From NCBI GenBank assembly GCA_049790315.1, contig JBAQYV010000127.1, positions 1-33,192 of the forward strand: a stretch of DNA of 33,192 nucleotides, in the 5' to 3' direction. Below are positions 17,408 to 25,622 of this stretch, piece by piece (the stretch's first letter is position 1; the number at the start of each line of letters is the position of its first letter). The notes beneath the pieces are model-generated. The model was not told the origin of the DNA and searched no databases. It was given only the letters and a program-made list of their open reading frames with translations. Origin of the DNA: DASPOJ01 sp049790315. Lineage in GTDB: Bacteria; Acidobacteriota; Terriglobia; Acidiferrales; UBA7541. Position numbers and translations under genes: made by a program.

Positions 17408-17557
17408 GTGTAATTCCCTTCCTATAATTGCGACGTCGCGGCGGGGCCAGCACGAAACGTATTTGCCGCGATACTTCATAGTTCTGACCTGAAATTGCGA
17501 TTCAATTGAAAGTGAAAACCTGAAGGCCGTCGCTACGAGAACAAATTCCCGAGAAAG

Positions 17558-18445
17558 TTAATGTTGTTGAGAGCGGGCGCGGATAGCCGCGTCTGTGGCG
17601 GCGGCTTGCTGCTTGATGGTTGCGGGGAAACCCGCGACGGCACGGGTGTACGGATCGATGGCGGGAAGATCAGCGGGCTGGCCGATCAGGTAGAGCGCGC
17701 GAAGGGATTCCCAAACCATATCGGAACTAGGATCGAGGACCAGGAGGGGCTGGGCGGCGATGACTTGCGCGCCGTCGGAAACAAGCCATTGACCGGCGGT
17801 GCCGGGAATGTCGGAGCGCACTTCGATTTTTTGATTTGGAGTGGCGATGCGCGCGACCATGGCGCCGGGATTTACGGTGTCGCCGGATTTCACGCGGATG
17901 GAGATGGCGCCGGCGGTAGGGGACGCGATCGTTGTGGGCGACAGCATGGCGACGATATCGCCGTGGCCCGCGGGATCGGCGAAGCGCACGAGACTTAGCG
18001 CGGCATTGCGACGCACCATCGGCGCGGGATCGGACAAGAGATGCAAGAGCGCCTGATGAAATTCGGGCGCGGCATTGTCCTGCCCCATAACCCACGCGGC
18101 GAAAATGCGGACTTCTTCCCCTCCCTGCGTGCTGATGCGAATTACCGCGGGATACCATGAGCGCGCCGAGGCACGGTCAACCGCGATGGGGCTTTCCATG
18201 CGCTGTTCGATTTGCACTAAGGCGTGCTGGGTGTCGCGAGGGCGCGCGCCGGCGCCGAGATATTCGGCGATTTGCGAATCCGTGAGCGGCCGGCCAAACC
18301 ACGTGGCTTGCCAAAAAAGAAACGGCATCAGGACGAACAAGAAGACGAGAGCCAGGATGGCGAAGAGCCAGCGGCGCTTCATGCCGGGGCGAGGCGCGGA
18401 CGATTCGGCGGCGGGGGGCATCGGCTTTTCGGTGCGGGCCGTCAC
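17558..18445 (-). CDS. Membrane-anchored HEAT-repeat / barrel-sandwich fusion protein
   Basis: The 295-aa protein has one N-terminal transmembrane helix (24-45, WLFAILALVFLFVLMPFLFW). HEAT-like helices follow (about 72-170, VRIFAAWVMGQDNAAPEFHQ and MVRRNAALSLVRFADPAGHG). A biotinyl/lipoyl-like barrel-sandwich segment (about 172-240) contains SPTAGAISIRVKSGDTVNPG and SDGAQVIAAQPLLVLDPS, and another HEAT-like segment closes the protein (245-290). The barrel-sandwich part lacks an obvious modified lysine, so it resembles efflux-adaptor (HlyD/RND) domains more than carrier proteins. Its start overlaps the stop of the DUF420 gene by 4 bp (ATGA), so it is translationally coupled to the oxidase-assembly genes. 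I infer an envelope assembly or adaptor role; no family name is recognised. Confidence 0.75.
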   Translation of the reverse strand: MTARTEKPMPPAAESSAPRPGMKRRWLFAILALVFLFVLMPFLFWQATWFGRPLTDSQIAEYLGAGARPRDTQHALVQIEQRMESPIAVDRASARSWYPAVIRISTQGGEEVRIFAAWVMGQDNAAPEFHQALLHLLSDPAPMVRRNAALSLVRFADPAGHGDIVAMLSPTTIASPTAGAISIRVKSGDTVNPGAMVARIATPNQKIEVRSDIPGTAGQWLVSDGAQVIAAQPLLVLDPSSDMVWESLRALYLIGQPADLPAIDPYTRAVAGFPATIKQQAAATDAAIRARSQQH

Positions 18446-18870
18446 GCGATCGGCCTGGCGGCGTAGATGCGATAGAGCAGGAAATAAATTACGACGCCGG
18501 TGATCGAGACGTAGACCCAGATGGGAAACGTCCAGCGGGCGAGGGCGCGGTGACGCAGGAATTGTCCGCGCAAGGCGCGCGTGAGAACGATGATGACGAG
18601 CGGAACAATCGCGACGGCGAGAATCGTGTGCGAAATTAGAATCGTGAAATAGACGGGGCGGATGGCGCCCAGCCCCTGGAAGCGATGCACGCCGACGCGG
18701 AGATGATACGTCACGTAATTCACGAGAAATATTGAGGAGCAGACCACGGCGGAAATCATGGCGGTCTTGTGGGCGAGAACGCGGCCTTGGCGAATCATGG
18801 CGTAGCCGATGAGCAACAGAACGCCGCTTGTGCCGTTGAGGATGGCGTTCCAGGCGGGCGCGGACGGCAC
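18442..18870 (-). CDS. DUF420 membrane protein (CtaM-like, cytochrome oxidase assembly)
   Basis: This 142-aa inner-membrane protein has four or five helices. The body matches the DUF420 pattern: LNGTSGVLLLIGYAMIRQGR, then HKTAMISAVVCSSIFLVNYV followed by YHLRVG, PVYFTILISHTILAVAIVPL, and RWTFPIWVYVSITGVVIYFLL. Conserved histidines lie in the helices (HK, YH, SH). In Bacillus and Staphylococcus, DUF420/CtaM is needed for haem-copper oxidase assembly; here it lies two genes after ctaB, which fits. The GTG start has AGGAG 8 nt upstream. The last 4 bp overlap the next gene. Confidence 0.85.
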   Translation of the reverse strand: MPSAPAWNAILNGTSGVLLLIGYAMIRQGRVLAHKTAMISAVVCSSIFLVNYVTYHLRVGVHRFQGLGAIRPVYFTILISHTILAVAIVPLVIIVLTRALRGQFLRHRALARWTFPIWVYVSITGVVIYFLLYRIYAARPIA

Positions 18871-18934
18871 GGTGTGATCTCCTATGATTGACGAACGCGC
18901 GCTAATGGCGAAATGCGGCGGCTGTGCGCCAAGG

Positions 18935-19213
18935 CTACTTCGTTTGCGGCGCGGGCTCGGACGATTTGCGGCGGCGCTTGGGAAGCCAACCGGCGTCGTT
19001 GGCGTAAAGCAAGAGCATCAAAGTGAAGACGCCGCCCATCATCAAGCAGACCATGAAGAGAAGCAGGCCGTCCATCGAACTGAGCAGATGGGTGAGGAAA
19101 TCAAACGCTAAGCCGATTGCGGCCAGCAGGACGATGGCAAGGCTCATGCCGAGGAGCTCGATGAGTTCTCCGGTGGTCATTTTCTCTTTGGAGCCGGTCT
19201 TTTCGGTGGCCAT
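18935..19213 (-). CDS. Small two-helix membrane protein in the oxidase-assembly cluster
   Basis: This 92-aa protein has two predicted transmembrane helices (about 21-43, IELLGMSLAIVLLAAIGLAF; about 49-72, LLLFMVCLMMGGVFTLMLLL) and a basic, Pro-rich tail. I recognise no family. Its size and position between ctaB and DUF420 recall small accessory subunits of haem-copper oxidases, but no motif supports this. The TGAGG that serves as its ribosome-binding site includes the ctaB stop codon, so translation is probably coupled. Confidence 0.75.
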   Translation of the reverse strand: MATEKTGSKEKMTTGELIELLGMSLAIVLLAAIGLAFDFLTHLLSSMDGLLLFMVCLMMGGVFTLMLLLYANDAGWLPKRRRKSSEPAPQTK

Positions 19214-19224
19214 TTATCGAAACC

Positions 19225-20118
19225 TCAGCGCGGAATTTTGTCTAACCAGAGCAGGGCGAGCAAAATCGGCAGTTGGATGACCGTGGCGTGCATCAGCCAC
19301 TTAGCGCGAACGTTTGTTTTTTCGGATGCGGCCCAAAGGCACAGTGCCACCGTAAGAATGCCGACAACACCGGCGCCGAAAAAGTAGCGCACGCTGGCGA
19401 GGCCGGTGACCGCAGGCAACAGGCTGACGGGTATCAGCACGGCGGCAGAGAGCAGAATCTGACGGAACGTTCTGACGCCTTCGCGGTCGACAACGGGCAA
19501 CATCTTGATGCCGGCGCGCGCGTAATCCTCACGATAAATCCAGGCGATGGCGTGGAAGTGCGGAATTTGCCAGAGAAACAGGATCGCGAAGAGTATCCAG
19601 GCGTCGCGATCGAGATTGCCGCGCGCGGCGGCCCAGCCCACGAGGGGCGGCGCGGCTCCGGGGAATCCTCCGATGAGCGTGGCCCAGGTGGTGCGCGATT
19701 TTAACGGCGTGTAAATCAGGAGATAGCTCGCCGAGGCTGCTAGAGCTATGAGAGCGGCGAGCACGTTGGTCGCGAGAACCAAATACACGCCACCGGCGGC
19801 GATCAGGGCGACACCAAATGCCAGTGCTTCAATTGGACGTAGCGCACCCGAGGGCAAGGGGCGGCCGGCGGTGCGGCGCATGTGCGCATCGGATTCGCGC
19901 TCAATGTAATGATTGAGCGCCGAGGTGCCGGCGGCGACGAGAAGGGTACCGAAGACGGTGTGGGCCATGCGCAGCCAATCCATCGGGCCGCGGGAGGCGA
20001 GGGCATAACCGCCGAGCGTGGTGAGCACGACGAGAAAGGACACGTCGGGCTTCGTGAGCGAATAATACGCGGCGGGACGAGAGAGAGCGGACGCCGGGAT
20101 GGTGCGCGCGGTGCTCAT
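19225..20118 (-). CDS. ctaB: Protohaem IX farnesyltransferase (haem O synthase)
   Basis: This polytopic UbiA-family membrane enzyme (297 aa) adds a farnesyl group to haem B, giving haem O, the precursor of haem A. The first Asp-rich-type motif is NHYIERESDAHMRRTAGRPL, with Glu replacing Asp at the usual first positions. The second is YREDYARAGIKMLPVV. The KPDVSFLVVLTTLGGYAL start and the LWQIPHFHAIAW helix are typical. I start at ATG 20118 (MSTARTIPAS), which overlaps the ctaA stop as ATGA; the frame is open about 450 bp further upstream only because it shadows ctaA. It forms an operon with ctaA upstream and the small membrane protein downstream. Confidence 0.95.
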   Translation of the reverse strand: MSTARTIPASALSRPAAYYSLTKPDVSFLVVLTTLGGYALASRGPMDWLRMAHTVFGTLLVAAGTSALNHYIERESDAHMRRTAGRPLPSGALRPIEALAFGVALIAAGGVYLVLATNVLAALIALAASASYLLIYTPLKSRTTWATLIGGFPGAAPPLVGWAAARGNLDRDAWILFAILFLWQIPHFHAIAWIYREDYARAGIKMLPVVDREGVRTFRQILLSAAVLIPVSLLPAVTGLASVRYFFGAGVVGILTVALCLWAASEKTNVRAKWLMHATVIQLPILLALLWLDKIPR

Positions 20119-21068
20119 GCGGTTTGCTCTCTGCCAAGAGCGGCTTGCTCGCCATGGGCTTGCTCGACCGGCACGACTGAGTCGATTGCGACGCTCGCGG
20201 CAGGGCGCAAGAGGCGACGGCAGACCAGCGCTGTGACGACGGTCGCGGCGAAGAGCAGGGCGCCGGTGACAACGTGCGAGACCGTCAAGACGACGGTGAT
20301 GAGAATGGGCTGCGGAAACGCCGCTCCGTAGCCGCGCGACCACCACGCGGCGCCGCCGAGCAATAGCTGAATACCGATCAGGATGTGCAGAGCGCGAGCA
20401 CACGCGCAAAGGGCCGGGGAATTCGGGAATGCGCGTTTGAGCCTGCCAGCCAGGGCAAAGATTAGAACTGTCACTACCACGGCGCCGACTAGATGCGGCA
20501 GAAGACCGAAAGCCTTGTGGCGAAACGCAGCACCGAGAATCAATTGCAAGAGCACGGCGGCGACGGTCCAATGCGCGAGCGTTTGGATGCGGGCGCTTTC
20601 GGGCGAATCAATCGCGGGCAAATCACTTTGCCACCAGCGGCTGGTGAAAAGGCAGAGGCTGACGATCACGCAGAAAAAAAGTTGCGCGAGCGTGGCATGC
20701 GCCGTGGATACGGCGGGCGGCTGGAAGAAAAGAACCGTCATGCCGCCGAGTAGGCCCTGCGTGATGACGATGGCGAGGGCCAGGAAACCGATGCGGCGCA
20801 CCCAGCGACGCGGCTCGCGGAGCGCAAGCCAAACCGCGAGGACGATCGTGAGCGATCCAATAAAGGTGGCGATGACGCGGTGGCTGTACTCGAATACGAT
20901 TCCGCCGACCAGCGGCGGGACAAACTTGCCGTAGGCGAGCGGCCAATCGGGAACGGAGAGACCGGCATCTTTCGACGTGACGAGCGCCCCGGCGATCAGC
21001 GTGAGAAACGTGAAGCACGCCGTAAAAACGGCGAAGCGATGCAGGGCCGGTTGGGATTTTGTGGTCAC
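20115..21068 (-). CDS. ctaA: Haem A synthase (COX15/CtaA family)
   Basis: The 317-aa protein has about eight transmembrane helices and oxidises haem O to haem A for cytochrome oxidases. The four expected haem-ligand histidine regions are present: EYSHRVIATFIG, STAHATLAQLFF, PHLVGAVVV (after FRHKAFGLL) and VSHVVTGALLF. The early segment GALVTSKDAGLSVPDWPLAYG is the family signature. The start is GTG without a clear ribosome-binding site. It is the first gene after a terminator (21153-21192), so it probably opens a separate ctaA-ctaB-small TM-DUF420-HEAT operon. Direct repeats lie in its leader (21098-21120). Oxidase structural genes are not in the window. Confidence 0.94.
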   Translation of the reverse strand: MTTKSQPALHRFAVFTACFTFLTLIAGALVTSKDAGLSVPDWPLAYGKFVPPLVGGIVFEYSHRVIATFIGSLTIVLAVWLALREPRRWVRRIGFLALAIVITQGLLGGMTVLFFQPPAVSTAHATLAQLFFCVIVSLCLFTSRWWQSDLPAIDSPESARIQTLAHWTVAAVLLQLILGAAFRHKAFGLLPHLVGAVVVTVLIFALAGRLKRAFPNSPALCACARALHILIGIQLLLGGAAWWSRGYGAAFPQPILITVVLTVSHVVTGALLFAATVVTALVCRRLLRPAASVAIDSVVPVEQAHGEQAALGREQTA

Positions 21069-21071
21069 GTT

Positions 21072-21120
21072 AAATCACGAGCTTGAACCGCAAATCCAAA
21101 TCACAGACTTAAATCACAGA
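21072..21120. repeat. Short direct repeats upstream of ctaA
   Basis: AAATCACAGA occurs at 21098-21107 and again at 21111-21120, 13 bp apart. A further AAATCAC is at 21072-21078, 26 bp before the first. The regular 13/26-bp spacing could mark a regulator site for ctaA (TGTGATTT on the coding strand), but nothing identifies a factor. Confidence 0.4.
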
Positions 21121-21152
21121 GTAGCGAATTCGTCGCTGCGCCGCGATAAGAA

Positions 21153-21192
21153 AGCCGTGCGGAACGGTTGCCTTCTGCCGCTCCGCACGGCT
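21153..21192 (-). terminator. Intrinsic terminator between the cupredoxin lipoprotein and ctaA
   Basis: An 11-bp stem (AGCCGTGCGGA 21153-21163 with TCCGCACGGCT 21182-21192) closes an 18-nt loop that can form a small inner CGG/CCG pairing. On the minus strand TTCTTATC follows. It lies 40 bp past the lipoprotein stop, so it probably ends the Rieske/cytochrome transcript. Confidence 0.65.
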
Positions 21193-21231
21193 GCATTCCA
21201 GTTCGTTCGGCCAAATCGCCGTGGGATGCGA

Positions 21232-22038
21232 TTAGTCCGCGCCGGCTGTGGCTTTGAAGACGAAATTAACGGTCTTCGTTTCCTTCGGGCCGATAGTTAC
21301 GGTCTGCGGATCGCTTGCGCCGTAAAGTTCCTGCCAAGCGACGAGCGTGTAAGTGCCGGGCGGCAGATTCTTTAGATCGAACGCGCCGTCTTTACCGGTC
21401 ACTTGGAAGTATGGATTCGCGAACACTCCGATGTAAGCCTTCATCCACGGGTGCACGTTGCACTTGACGGGAATCGGGACTTCGGGGCGCGCGAAGGTCT
21501 GGCTGATCGGAGCCGAACCAGGTGGCTGCGATTCGTTCCATTCACGGTTGTCCTTGGGAACGGGGTGAATGTTGTGCGTGGTCGGATCGTCGTTAACGAC
21601 GGACAATGGCTGATTGGCCTGCAAGCCGAGGACGTGTGGATGATACTGGCAGCCCTTCTGCTCGATTTCGACGGGATCAGACGGCGTCGGGAAAGAATAG
21701 CCGTCGGCTCCGGACGTAACGTACACGATCACGTTGGCCAACGCGCCCTTGTCACCGGTGACGACTTCTTCGCTTAAGGCTGGCGTGGAATGCTGGCTGG
21801 CGCAAGCGGCTTCCTGCGACATATTGATGGCCTTCATTTTCGGCGCTGTGCCATCGAGCGTCACCATGCCGGAGACTTCACCGGCTGTGGAGGGATCGAC
21901 CGTCTTGCCGGCGTTAGCAGCCGGGGCGGTGGAACTCGTTTCAGAATTTGATTCACTGCCGGACTTATTACCGCAGCCGGTGGCCGTGATGACCATGGCG
22001 ACGGCGATTAACAAAGACAACTGATATTTGCGATTCAT
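21232..22038 (-). CDS. Cupredoxin-like lipoprotein with regulatory-like C-terminal domain
   Basis: The 268-aa lipoprotein has a signal peptide and lipobox ending ITATGC (Cys22) followed by a Ser/Asn-rich linker. Residues about 95-208 look like a cupredoxin: H155 in DDPTTHNIHPV, then C193, H196 and M199 in VKCNVHPWM give a His-Cys-His-Met type 1 copper set. Residues 209-265 form a carboxypeptidase-regulatory-like beta domain (GKDGAFDLKNLPPGTYTLVA). Proteins like this are often called methylamine-utilisation or plastocyanin-like. Directly after the multihaem cytochrome c gene (about 100 bp), it could be the electron acceptor of the complex or a copper chaperone for the oxidase; both are inferences. 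I use ATG 22038, with AGGAGG about 13 nt upstream. Confidence 0.82.
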   Translation of the reverse strand: MNRKYQLSLLIAVAMVITATGCGNKSGSESNSETSSTAPAANAGKTVDPSTAGEVSGMVTLDGTAPKMKAINMSQEAACASQHSTPALSEEVVTGDKGALANVIVYVTSGADGYSFPTPSDPVEIEQKGCQYHPHVLGLQANQPLSVVNDDPTTHNIHPVPKDNREWNESQPPGSAPISQTFARPEVPIPVKCNVHPWMKAYIGVFANPYFQVTGKDGAFDLKNLPPGTYTLVAWQELYGASDPQTVTIGPKETKTVNFVFKATAGAD

Positions 22039-22139
22039 AGCGAGCGACGTCCCTCCTGTAGAACTTCCAATGCGCATTATCTTACTGCAATGTCGTGTGC
22101 CGCGTCTTGCTTGTCGATTTATGTCGCCGAGCCGGGCGG

Positions 22140-25100
22140 CTATTTCCCTGCTCCGCCGCTTCCACCGCCGCCTCCGCCGGAAGGCGTGCGGCCGAGCAAG
22201 GCGTGCTCTTCCGTCGGCGTAAGCGCGAACATGTAACGGACCAGAAGATCGGCATTGTCGCCTTCATAGGCATGCATTGCCGGAGGCACGGGGCCGGAGA
22301 ACACCCAGCGGCCGTCCTCCTGGTGGAAGAGGCCCGAAGGCATGGCGGTGCCCGGAATGATCAGCGCGGGATTGGTGATCCAACGCTCAACCCACGCGGG
22401 ACGCAGACGATCCTTGGCGAGAAGGAAATCGGGCGCGGTGGCGGTCTTGTCGTGCTCGACGTTGCCGGTCATGTGGCATTTGAGGCAAGGCGCCGCGGGA
22501 CTGGTGAATACGCTGCGCGCCAGGGTGACTTCGGCTGTTGTGAGCGGCTCAAGACGCTGCGGAATGAACGGCTGCTGCTGGCTCGACATGGCTTCAAAAA
22601 ACAAAACGAGCGTGCGAATCTCATTATCAGAAAGGAAGAACGTGGGCATGCGCACTTGCAGATACGATCGCACGCCGTCGCGATCGGTGTCCGTGGTGCT
22701 GAGAGCGGGATTCTCAAGGAAGCCCTTCAGCCATTGGGGATTTACGCGCGCGCCTTCGGTTGTGAGCACCGGCGGCAAAAGTGATTTGTTCTCACCCTGA
22801 TATTGCGGCAAGCCCATTAGGACGGAATTTTGGCCGACGTCGATTTGGTGGCAGCCGATGCAATTGTATTTCGTGACGAGCCACCAGCCCTTTTGAATCG
22901 CCGCGCGCTGATCGGACGGCTTGTACATATAGTCCGGAGGCAGGGCGGGATCGACGGAACCGAGGAGGAGCGTCGTCAACTTGTTCACGTCGTCGGGAGT
23001 GAGGTTCGGCTTCGGCATGCGCAGGCGATCCATGGGATCGGGCTTGTACTTGCCGCGATCGAAAACGGCGGGATCGGCGAGCTTCTGATCGAAGTAACCT
23101 TTGAGGTCGTACCAACCGCCGGGGCGCGATGTTCTGGTCCCGTTGGGGAGGACACCCTCTTTGGCGTCTTCAGTGAAGAGGGCGAAATCCAAGCGCTCGA
23201 TCGGCTTGCTGCCTTCGTTGGTGAGTTCGGTGCCGATGCGGCCTTCTTCTTCAAGGCCGGAAATTTCGTGACAGCCGGCGCAACCATAATGCTTAACCAG
23301 CGCGAGACCCTTGGCCTTGAGACTCGGATCGTTCATGTACGGCGCGGGCGGATAGCTGGCGTCAGCGTGCTTCTGCGTCATCAAGTAGCTGGCGATATCG
23401 CGCGATTCATCCCAGGAAAGACGCAGGCTGGGCATGATGGTGGGCTGCTCGACGACAAGCTCGTGACCATTGATCGGGCTGCGCGAATGATCGAGATCGA
23501 AGACGTAGGGCAAATTATGTTTCGCGTAATCTTCGGGGCCGAGATCGCGCTTTTCGTACGGATCGTAGGGACGCGTGCGTTCGCGCGGATTGTGAATCCA
23601 GCGGACGAGGTAATCGTAATTTTCTTTCTCGCCAATGCGGCTGAGGTTGGCCGCGAAATCTCCGCCCATCAATTGCGAGCCTTCGCCGATGGAATGGCAG
23701 GCCAGACATCCACGGGATTCAAGAGCCGCTTTGCCCTTTGCGGGATCGCCCGGCGCCTGCGTAGGCAGTGCGGGGCCATCGAGGCCGGATTGCCAGATGA
23801 ACGCGGCGATGGCTTCGATTTCATCCTGCTGCAAACGGAACTGCGGCATCTTGGTGGTGGGCCGGTACTCGTGCGTGTGGCCGAGCCAATACGGAATCCA
23901 TTCGGGGCGCAGCTTCATGCGGACTTCTTTCAAGTCCGGGCCGACTTTTTTCACGTCTTGAAGCAGATTATGCGTTAGATCATCGAGCTGCTCGGACTGC
24001 GCGTCCATTTTGCTGATGGTCACCGTAAGGTTGGTCGCTTGCTGATAGTAAGCGTTGGCGGTGTCGTTGTCGGTGGCGGCATCGCCTTTTTTGTTCAGCT
24101 GAGCGATCGTCAACTGGTCGGCTTGCTTATCCGCGGCTAGTTGCGCGATCTGCTGACGCGTGGTGACGAGCTGCTCGTCTTGATTGTCAAAGCCCTGATA
24201 GCGATGGCAGCCGATGCAACCCTTGATGCGATAGAGTTCGCGCGCGCGCGTGATCACGGGACCGTGCTCGGTGACCATGTCAGACGCGTGACACTGTTGG
24301 CAGCCGGCTTCTTCGTTCTCGGGATAGTAAAGTGGCCATAGCCAGTGCTCGTATCGGCCGTGCGCTTTTTCAACGGTGTCGAGAGCGCGTCCATTACCCC
24401 CGTGGCAGGGCGAGCAGCCGAATTTCTCGAGCGGGTGGTACTTCAGCAAATCCGGATCGGGATGGCTGGCGAACGGCGCGTCGGTGCTCTTGCCGAGGCC
24501 CAAATCGGCCTTGGTGAGCGTCATCGTGACGGGCACGATCAGCGGATCGGTGCCGACGTGGCACGATTGGCAGCGATCTACCAGTCCGGCGCCGCCCAGG
24601 AAGTTGAGCTGCGTACCCGCGGGATTCACATTGATCTGGCGCAGCTTGATATCCATGTCGCTGACGCTGGTGATCAGGCCCTCAATATCCGCGGAGCCGA
24701 GGCCGGGCAATTTGGTTTTCACGAAGTCCGCGAGAGCAGCCTGAGCGTCCTTCACCGCTTGATCGGCGTCGCCACGCGCGGCAATTTTGGAGGCTTTCGC
24801 GGCCATCAGGTCAGTGAAGGTTTGATTCAACTGCTCGTAATTCATCTGGCGCTGCTCGGTTTGCGTGGCAGAAGTGGGCCAATCAACCTCAAAGGTCTTG
24901 GCTTTGGCTTCGTTCAAATCCTTGAGCTTGGACGCCTTGGCGCTTTTGTCAGAATCGGAAATCTGCTCGAGTTGATACGTGAGCGCGCCGACTAATCCGC
25001 GCGAGGTTTGGAACGCCGGCGTCATGGCGGCGCGTTGCTGATCGAGAAGATCGACGTCAACCGTGTTTTGGTGGTCGAGCGGCGCCACATTTGCAGACGC

Positions 25101-25394
25101 AGCGTCCACGGCGGCTTTCAGACGCTGATAATCGGGCGTGGCGAAGAGCGTTTGCTCTTCTTTTATGCGCGCTTTCTGTTGCGACTCAAGATATGGAACG
25201 TAGGCGGCAGCGAAACGTGATTGATAATCGCGCCACGGGCGCAAACCGAAGAATTCGTTGTAGAGCGACCAGGCAACGGTCAGCATCAACACAAACATGC
25301 AAATCAGAATCAGCGGCGCGAGCGGCCGGGTTGTGACCGGATCGTCCGGCGGCGGTGCGGCCGGAGGTTGAGCCGGTGGCGGCGTGTCAGGCAA
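22140..25394 (-). CDS. Octahaem membrane-anchored cytochrome c, probable c subunit of the Rieske/cytochrome b complex
   Basis: The 1084-aa protein has a Pro-rich cytoplasmic start, one transmembrane anchor (about 24-47) and a long periplasmic part. Eight CxxCH haem sites are visible, with first cysteines at 275, 327, 365, 393, 563, 705, 845 and 970. The first four are close together, like a multihaem module. The last four, and perhaps the fourth, are spaced like class I monohaem domains, each followed by a candidate Met ligand (TKMP 516, IMPS 654, RMPK 793, RMPT 916, AMPS 1018). Two Gln/Ala/Lys-rich helical, probably coiled-coil regions lie at about 80-260 and 405-480. Translation starts at TTG with GGGAG 7 nt upstream; no better ATG exists. 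It follows the two cytochrome b genes and a repeat array, so it probably takes electrons from the Rieske centre. Confidence 0.93.
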   Translation of the reverse strand: MPDTPPPAQPPAAPPPDDPVTTRPLAPLILICMFVLMLTVAWSLYNEFFGLRPWRDYQSRFAAAYVPYLESQQKARIKEEQTLFATPDYQRLKAAVDAASANVAPLDHQNTVDVDLLDQQRAAMTPAFQTSRGLVGALTYQLEQISDSDKSAKASKLKDLNEAKAKTFEVDWPTSATQTEQRQMNYEQLNQTFTDLMAAKASKIAARGDADQAVKDAQAALADFVKTKLPGLGSADIEGLITSVSDMDIKLRQINVNPAGTQLNFLGGAGLVDRCQSCHVGTDPLIVPVTMTLTKADLGLGKSTDAPFASHPDPDLLKYHPLEKFGCSPCHGGNGRALDTVEKAHGRYEHWLWPLYYPENEEAGCQQCHASDMVTEHGPVITRARELYRIKGCIGCHRYQGFDNQDEQLVTTRQQIAQLAADKQADQLTIAQLNKKGDAATDNDTANAYYQQATNLTVTISKMDAQSEQLDDLTHNLLQDVKKVGPDLKEVRMKLRPEWIPYWLGHTHEYRPTTKMPQFRLQQDEIEAIAAFIWQSGLDGPALPTQAPGDPAKGKAALESRGCLACHSIGEGSQLMGGDFAANLSRIGEKENYDYLVRWIHNPRERTRPYDPYEKRDLGPEDYAKHNLPYVFDLDHSRSPINGHELVVEQPTIMPSLRLSWDESRDIASYLMTQKHADASYPPAPYMNDPSLKAKGLALVKHYGCAGCHEISGLEEEGRIGTELTNEGSKPIERLDFALFTEDAKEGVLPNGTRTSRPGGWYDLKGYFDQKLADPAVFDRGKYKPDPMDRLRMPKPNLTPDDVNKLTTLLLGSVDPALPPDYMYKPSDQRAAIQKGWWLVTKYNCIGCHQIDVGQNSVLMGLPQYQGENKSLLPPVLTTEGARVNPQWLKGFLENPALSTTDTDRDGVRSYLQVRMPTFFLSDNEIRTLVLFFEAMSSQQQPFIPQRLEPLTTAEVTLARSVFTSPAAPCLKCHMTGNVEHDKTATAPDFLLAKDRLRPAWVERWITNPALIIPGTAMPSGLFHQEDGRWVFSGPVPPAMHAYEGDNADLLVRYMFALTPTEEHALLGRTPSGGGGGGSGGAGK

Positions 25395-25427
25395 TCCGAG
25401 TCTCCCTTACTACTGTGCGCTGGGACC

Positions 25428-25616
25428 GATTAAAGCACTGCGCTCCGCGCGGCCGATTAAAGTACTGCGCTCCGCGCGGCCGATTAAAGTACTGCGCTCC
25501 GCGCGGCCGATTAAAGTACTGCGCTCCGCGCGGCCGATTAAAGCACTGCGCTCCGCGCGGCCGATTAAAGTACTGCGCTCCGCGCGGCCGATTAAAGCAC
25601 TGCGCTCCGCGCAGCC
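25428..25616. repeat. Seven 27-bp tandem repeats between cytochrome b and cytochrome c genes
   Basis: Seven direct head-to-tail copies of a 27-bp unit fill 25428-25616 without spacers. Units start at 25428, 25455, 25482, 25509, 25536, 25563 and 25590. They are identical except for one C/T position in AAAG(C/T)ACTG (pattern C,T,T,T,C,T,C) and a single G-to-A change in the last copy. Each unit contains GCGCTCCGCGC, which can fold into a 4-bp hairpin with a 3-nt loop. The T variants hold the palindrome AGTACT. The unit length is a multiple of three, so long meaningless frames stay open on both strands. The array begins 34 bp upstream of the cytochrome c start codon and ends 6 bp from the cytochrome b stop. 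Confidence 0.95.
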
Positions 25617-25622
25617 CGGTGG

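Noticed and set aside
19225..20571. 448-aa extended version of CtaB
   Set aside because: The first 151 codons are a shadow of ctaA in another frame; the UbiA fold begins at MSTARTIPAS and the ATGA overlap with ctaA fixes the start at 20118.
22830..23978. Long plus-strand ORF (382 codons) antisense to the octahaem cytochrome gene
   Set aside because: It is a GC-rich mirror frame of a clear cytochrome c; its translation has no recognisable motif or ribosome-binding site.
25428..25616. CRISPR array
   Set aside because: Units are contiguous with no unique spacers, and there are no cas genes.
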